Shown here one piece after another: positions 61,426-64,000 of a stretch of DNA of 64,000 bases (position 1 is its first letter; the number at the start of each line of letters is the position of its first letter). Source of the stretch: Streptomyces canus (lineage in GTDB: Bacteria > Actinomycetota > Actinomycetes > Streptomycetales > Streptomycetaceae); NCBI RefSeq assembly GCF_030816965.1, contig NZ_JAUSYQ010000002.1, positions 310,001-374,000 on the forward strand, in the 5' to 3' direction. The notes under the pieces are model-generated. The model did not search any database, was not told the origin of the DNA, and worked only from the letters and a program-made list of their open reading frames with translations. Both the position numbers and the translations under genes were made by a program.

Positions 61426-62100
61426 CTAGTCCTCGATCACCAGCCCCTTCGACGCGAGAAGCGGTTCGAGACCGCACATCTCGATCACGGTCTTCCCAGC
61501 CCGGTACGCCGCGATGTACCCGGCCTCGGCGTCCACGCGTTCCTGGGACGCGGCGACCACTTCGGCGACGTCCTCGCGGCGGACGACGACCACGCCGTCG
61601 GCGTCGGCGCGCATCACGTCCCCCGGGCGGACGAGTACGCCGCCGACGGTGACCGGCTCGCACATCGGGCCGACGGTCTCCTTGACCGTGCCCTTGATGG
61701 ACAGGCTGCGGGAGAAGACGGGGAATCCCAGAGCACGCAGGTCCTCGGTGTCGCGGACGCCCGTGTCGGTGATCAGGCCGCCGAGCCCCTTGGCCTGGCA
61801 GGCGTTGGCCAGGACGTCTCCGAAGGAGCCCGCCTCCTCGTAGGCGCCGGCGGACACGACGACGACATCCCCGGGGCGGGCGTAGGCGATGGCGGTCTGC
61901 AGCATCAGGTTGTCGCGCGGTGCGCACTGGACCGTGAAGGCGGGACCGCACAGAGACATGCGGTGGTCGACCGGCTTGATGACCGAGTCCAGCGCCCCGA
62001 GCCGGCCCTGTGCCTCGTGGATGGTGGCCGAGGAGAAGACACGCAACCGCTCGACCAGAGCGGCGTCCGGCCGCTCGAACTTCGTGCTGACGCGGATCAT
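61426..62100 (-). CDS. RraA-family aldolase/decarboxylase (HMG/CHA aldolase-like)
   Basis: A 224-residue RraA-fold protein. The fold signature GDVVVVSAGAYEEAGSFGDV with LANACQAKGLGGLITDTGVR carries the Gly-x-x-Asp/Arg metal and substrate site (R and D in TDTGVRD). Relatives are 4-hydroxy-4-methyl-2-oxoglutarate/4-carboxy-4-hydroxy-2-oxoadipate aldolases with oxaloacetate decarboxylase activity; true RraA does not bear on RNA here. It overlaps the aminotransferase stop by 4 bp. Confidence 0.88.
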   Translation of the reverse strand: MIRVSTKFERPDAALVERLRVFSSATIHEAQGRLGALDSVIKPVDHRMSLCGPAFTVQCAPRDNLMLQTAIAYARPGDVVVVSAGAYEEAGSFGDVLANACQAKGLGGLITDTGVRDTEDLRALGFPVFSRSLSIKGTVKETVGPMCEPVTVGGVLVRPGDVMRADADGVVVVRREDVAEVVAASQERVDAEAGYIAAYRAGKTVIEMCGLEPLLASKGLVIED

Positions 62101-63338
62101 GACGGGCCTTTCAGACGGTTTGGAGCGGCGGACGGGACGCGGGACAGGTCGGAGCAGGCCGTCGCGAGGCGCGCGCATGCCTCGGTGAGGACGTCCGTCG
62201 ACGTGGCGAACGAGATGCGGAAATAGCCGGGTGCGCCGTACGCGGCGCCGTGGATGACCGCCACCTGCCGGCTGTCGAGCAGGTAGCGGGCGAAGTCCTC
62301 GTCGTTCTCGATCCGGTTTCCCGAGGGTGTGAACTGCCCTATGGCGTCCCGGCAGTTGACCAGGAGGTAGAAGCCCCCGTCGGGGACGGTGCAGCTCAGA
62401 CCGGGGATGTCGTTGACGAGCTTCACCGTGGCGTCGCGGCGTGCCCGGTAGACGCGCACGGTTTCCTCGACGAAGTCCTGCGGCCCGGTGAGCGCGGCGG
62501 CAGCGGCGGCCTGGCTCACGGAGGAGGGACAGGAGGAGGTCTGGGACTGAAGTGTGTTGATCGCGGTCACCAGATCCGTCGGGCCCACGCCGTAGCCGAT
62601 GCGCCAGCCGGTCATCGCGTACGTCTTGGAGACGCCGTTGGTGAGGAACACCCGCTCGCCCAGGCGTGGTTCGACCGCTGCCAGAGACGGGGCGTCCTGG
62701 TCGCCGTACCAGATCTCGTCGTAGATCTCGTCGGTGAGGACGCGGACGTGGGGGTGTTTCAGCAACACCTCGGCGAGCGCGCGTAGTTCGGTGGTGGTGT
62801 AGGCGGATCCGGTGGGGTTGCCGGGGGTGTTGAGGATCACCCACCGTGTGCGCTCGGTGAGCGCGGCCCCGAGCCGCTCCGGGGTCAGCTTGAAGCCGTC
62901 CGACTCGGGGCAGTCCACGATGACGGGGGTGCCGTCGTTGGCGCGGACCATGTCGGGATACGACACCCAATAGGGGGCGGGGACGATGACCTCGTCCCCC
63001 TCGTCCAGGGTGGCCATCAGGGCGAGGAAGATGACCTGCTTGGCTCCGCCGCCGACCGTGATCCGCGCGTCGGTGCACTCCAGGCCGTGGCGCGCGCGAA
63101 ACTTCCCGGCGATCGCGGCGCGCAGGCTCGGCGTTCCGTTCACGGGGGTGTACTTCGTCTCGCCCGCCTCGATGGCCCGGATCGCGGCGGCCTTGACGTG
63201 GTCGGGGGTGTCGAAGTCGGGCTCGCCCACGGTCAGGTCGAGGATGGTGAGCCCCTGGCTCTTCAGCTCGCGCACGCGCTGTGCGGCCGCCGTGCTGGGC
63301 GAGGGATTGATACGGCGTACCCGCTCTGCCGTGTGCAT
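62097..63338 (-). CDS. PLP-dependent aminotransferase, class I (aspartate-type)
   Basis: A 413-residue fold-type I aminotransferase. PLP Lys238 in TNGVSKTYAMTGWRIGYG, NTPGNPTG (170-177), D203 and Y206 in LTDEIYDEIW, and the substrate Arg in YFRISFATS. It resembles subgroup I-gamma aspartate aminotransferases. Its product (an oxo acid such as oxaloacetate) could be a substrate for the coupled RraA-like protein. Preceded by the SDR gene with a 4-bp gap. Confidence 0.93.
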   Translation of the reverse strand: MHTAERVRRINPSPSTAAAQRVRELKSQGLTILDLTVGEPDFDTPDHVKAAAIRAIEAGETKYTPVNGTPSLRAAIAGKFRARHGLECTDARITVGGGAKQVIFLALMATLDEGDEVIVPAPYWVSYPDMVRANDGTPVIVDCPESDGFKLTPERLGAALTERTRWVILNTPGNPTGSAYTTTELRALAEVLLKHPHVRVLTDEIYDEIWYGDQDAPSLAAVEPRLGERVFLTNGVSKTYAMTGWRIGYGVGPTDLVTAINTLQSQTSSCPSSVSQAAAAAALTGPQDFVEETVRVYRARRDATVKLVNDIPGLSCTVPDGGFYLLVNCRDAIGQFTPSGNRIENDEDFARYLLDSRQVAVIHGAAYGAPGYFRISFATSTDVLTEACARLATACSDLSRVPSAAPNRLKGPS

Positions 63339-63342
63339 GTGA

Positions 63343-64000
63343 TCAGCCTTCCCTGCGCTCGAAGTTGAGGCCGCCGGGGACCTGGAAGGTCGGCAGGATC
63401 TCGACGTGCCCGATGTTGACGTGCCGGGGCGCGTCGACGGCGAACTCGATGGAGTCGGCGATGTCCTCGGGCTTGAGGGACTCGTAGCCGTCGTAGAACT
63501 GCCGCTGGGCCTCCTCCATGTCGCCGAGCAGGCGGCCGAAGATCTCCGTCTCCACGCGCCCCGGGCAGATCTCGGTGACCCGGACCCGGCGGCCGTAGCC
63601 GTCGACCCGCAGCTGGCGGGAGAGGGTGTGCACGGCTGCCTTGGTGGCGTGGTAGACGGTGTTGCCGCCGAAGTTGTAGACGCCGGCGATGGAGCTGATG
63701 TTGACGATGTGGCCGAGGTCGCGCTCGACCATGCCGGGCATGAGCAGGCGTACCAGGTGCAGGACGGCCTGGATGTTGACGGCGACCTGCTCGTCGACGG
63801 CGAACTCGTCGGCTGTCAGGATGTTGCCGGTGCGAGAGACGCCGGCGTTGTTGACGAGGACGTCGATCTCCAGGCCGTCCAGGGCGGCGGTGAGCGCATC
63901 GGTGGCGGTGATGTCGACGGCGTGCGGGACGCAGCCGGTGTCGCGGGCGAGGGCGTCGAGCCGTTCGGCGCTACGCGCCACCGCGTGGACCTCGAGGCCG
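63343..64000 (-). CDS. Short-chain dehydrogenase, 5' end beyond the window
   Basis: The frame is open to the right edge. Visible SDR features: NNAGVS, catalytic Ser in NISSIAGVYNFGG, YHATK (Tyr and Lys), and the motif VTEICPGRVETEIF. The text runs back through GLEVHAVARSAERLDALA, so only the first 15-30 residues with TGxxxGIG are outside. Resembles YdfG-type 3-hydroxy acid/serine dehydrogenases. First visible gene of the SDR-aminotransferase-RraA operon. Confidence 0.9.
   Translation of the reverse strand, partial: GLEVHAVARSAERLDALARDTGCVPHAVDITATDALTAALDGLEIDVLVNNAGVSRTGNILTADEFAVDEQVAVNIQAVLHLVRLLMPGMVERDLGHIVNISSIAGVYNFGGNTVYHATKAAVHTLSRQLRVDGYGRRVRVTEICPGRVETEIFGRLLGDMEEAQRQFYDGYESLKPEDIADSIEFAVDAPRHVNIGHVEILPTFQVPGGLNFERREG

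Noticed and set aside
61426..62100. RraA as a regulator of RNase E
   Set aside because: The protein keeps the aldolase metal-site residues and lies in an operon with metabolic enzymes; the name reflects fold only.

Overview
This is a high-GC actinobacterial window, almost certainly from a Streptomyces chromosome. Codon third positions are nearly all G or C, GTG and TTG starts are common, genes overlap at ATGA/GTGA junctions, and the content is typical of the genus: Tat-dependent secreted proteins, an LAETG sortase substrate, F420/LLM oxidoreductases and DUF5302/DUF6153 proteins. The many broken genes and IS remnants suggest a chromosome arm, not the conserved core. No rRNA, tRNA or CRISPR array was seen.

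Region 1 (about 0-12.4 kb) is a hypoxia/dormancy island like the DosR(DevR)/OsdR locus. It holds universal stress proteins, a zinc alcohol dehydrogenase, a DoxX protein, a CBS-BON protein, a flavodoxin, phosphoketolase, PPK2, a pyruvate formate-lyase activase and an orphan DosR-like response regulator. A palindrome of the form GGGCCG-NN-CGGCCC (one copy has a mismatch) occurs five times, each in front of island genes or their remnants, and has the DosR-box layout. The island is decaying: one USP gene, an ADP-forming acyl-CoA synthetase, pflB, an Acg-type nitroreductase and a PucR-type regulator survive only as fragments.

Region 2 (12.6-22.9 kb) is accessory: a GIY-YIG protein, a hydrolase/MarR pair, IS3 and IS5 debris, an intact IS5-type element that has jumped into the 5' end of a lipoprotein gene, SRPBCC/TfoX, LLM oxidoreductase, DUF5302 and GNAT genes, and a truncated TetR gene.

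Region 3 (22.9-28.4 kb) is a copper-handling set: multicopper oxidase, DUF6153 protein, CopZ-like chaperone and CopA-type ATPase. Two CsoR-like operators lie between the divergent DUF6153 and chaperone promoters.

Region 4 (28.5-40.8 kb) is a complex I membrane-arm operon: nuoA, a fusion-like protein with a 170-residue His-rich middle, then nuoH-J-K-L-M-N. It lacks nuoE/F/G/I and any normal nuoB or nuoD. An SRPBCC gene and an FdhF/YdeP-type molybdopterin oxidoreductase follow. This is the strongest candidate for an unusual system.

Region 5 (40.8-54.1 kb) holds two tandem secreted propeller-like proteins, a stressosome module (rsbR-rsbS-rsbT-rsbX-like-rsbU-like plus a divergent PP2C protein) flanked by MarR genes, and a rifamycin phosphotransferase (rph) behind a rifamycin-associated element.

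Region 6 (54.4-64 kb) holds an epimerase, a sortase substrate, a MaoC hydratase and a GH43-type secreted enzyme. Between them lie remnants of MarR, LLM, NPP1, CBM/ricin and carboxylic acid reductase genes. The window ends in an RraA-aminotransferase-SDR operon that runs off the right edge.
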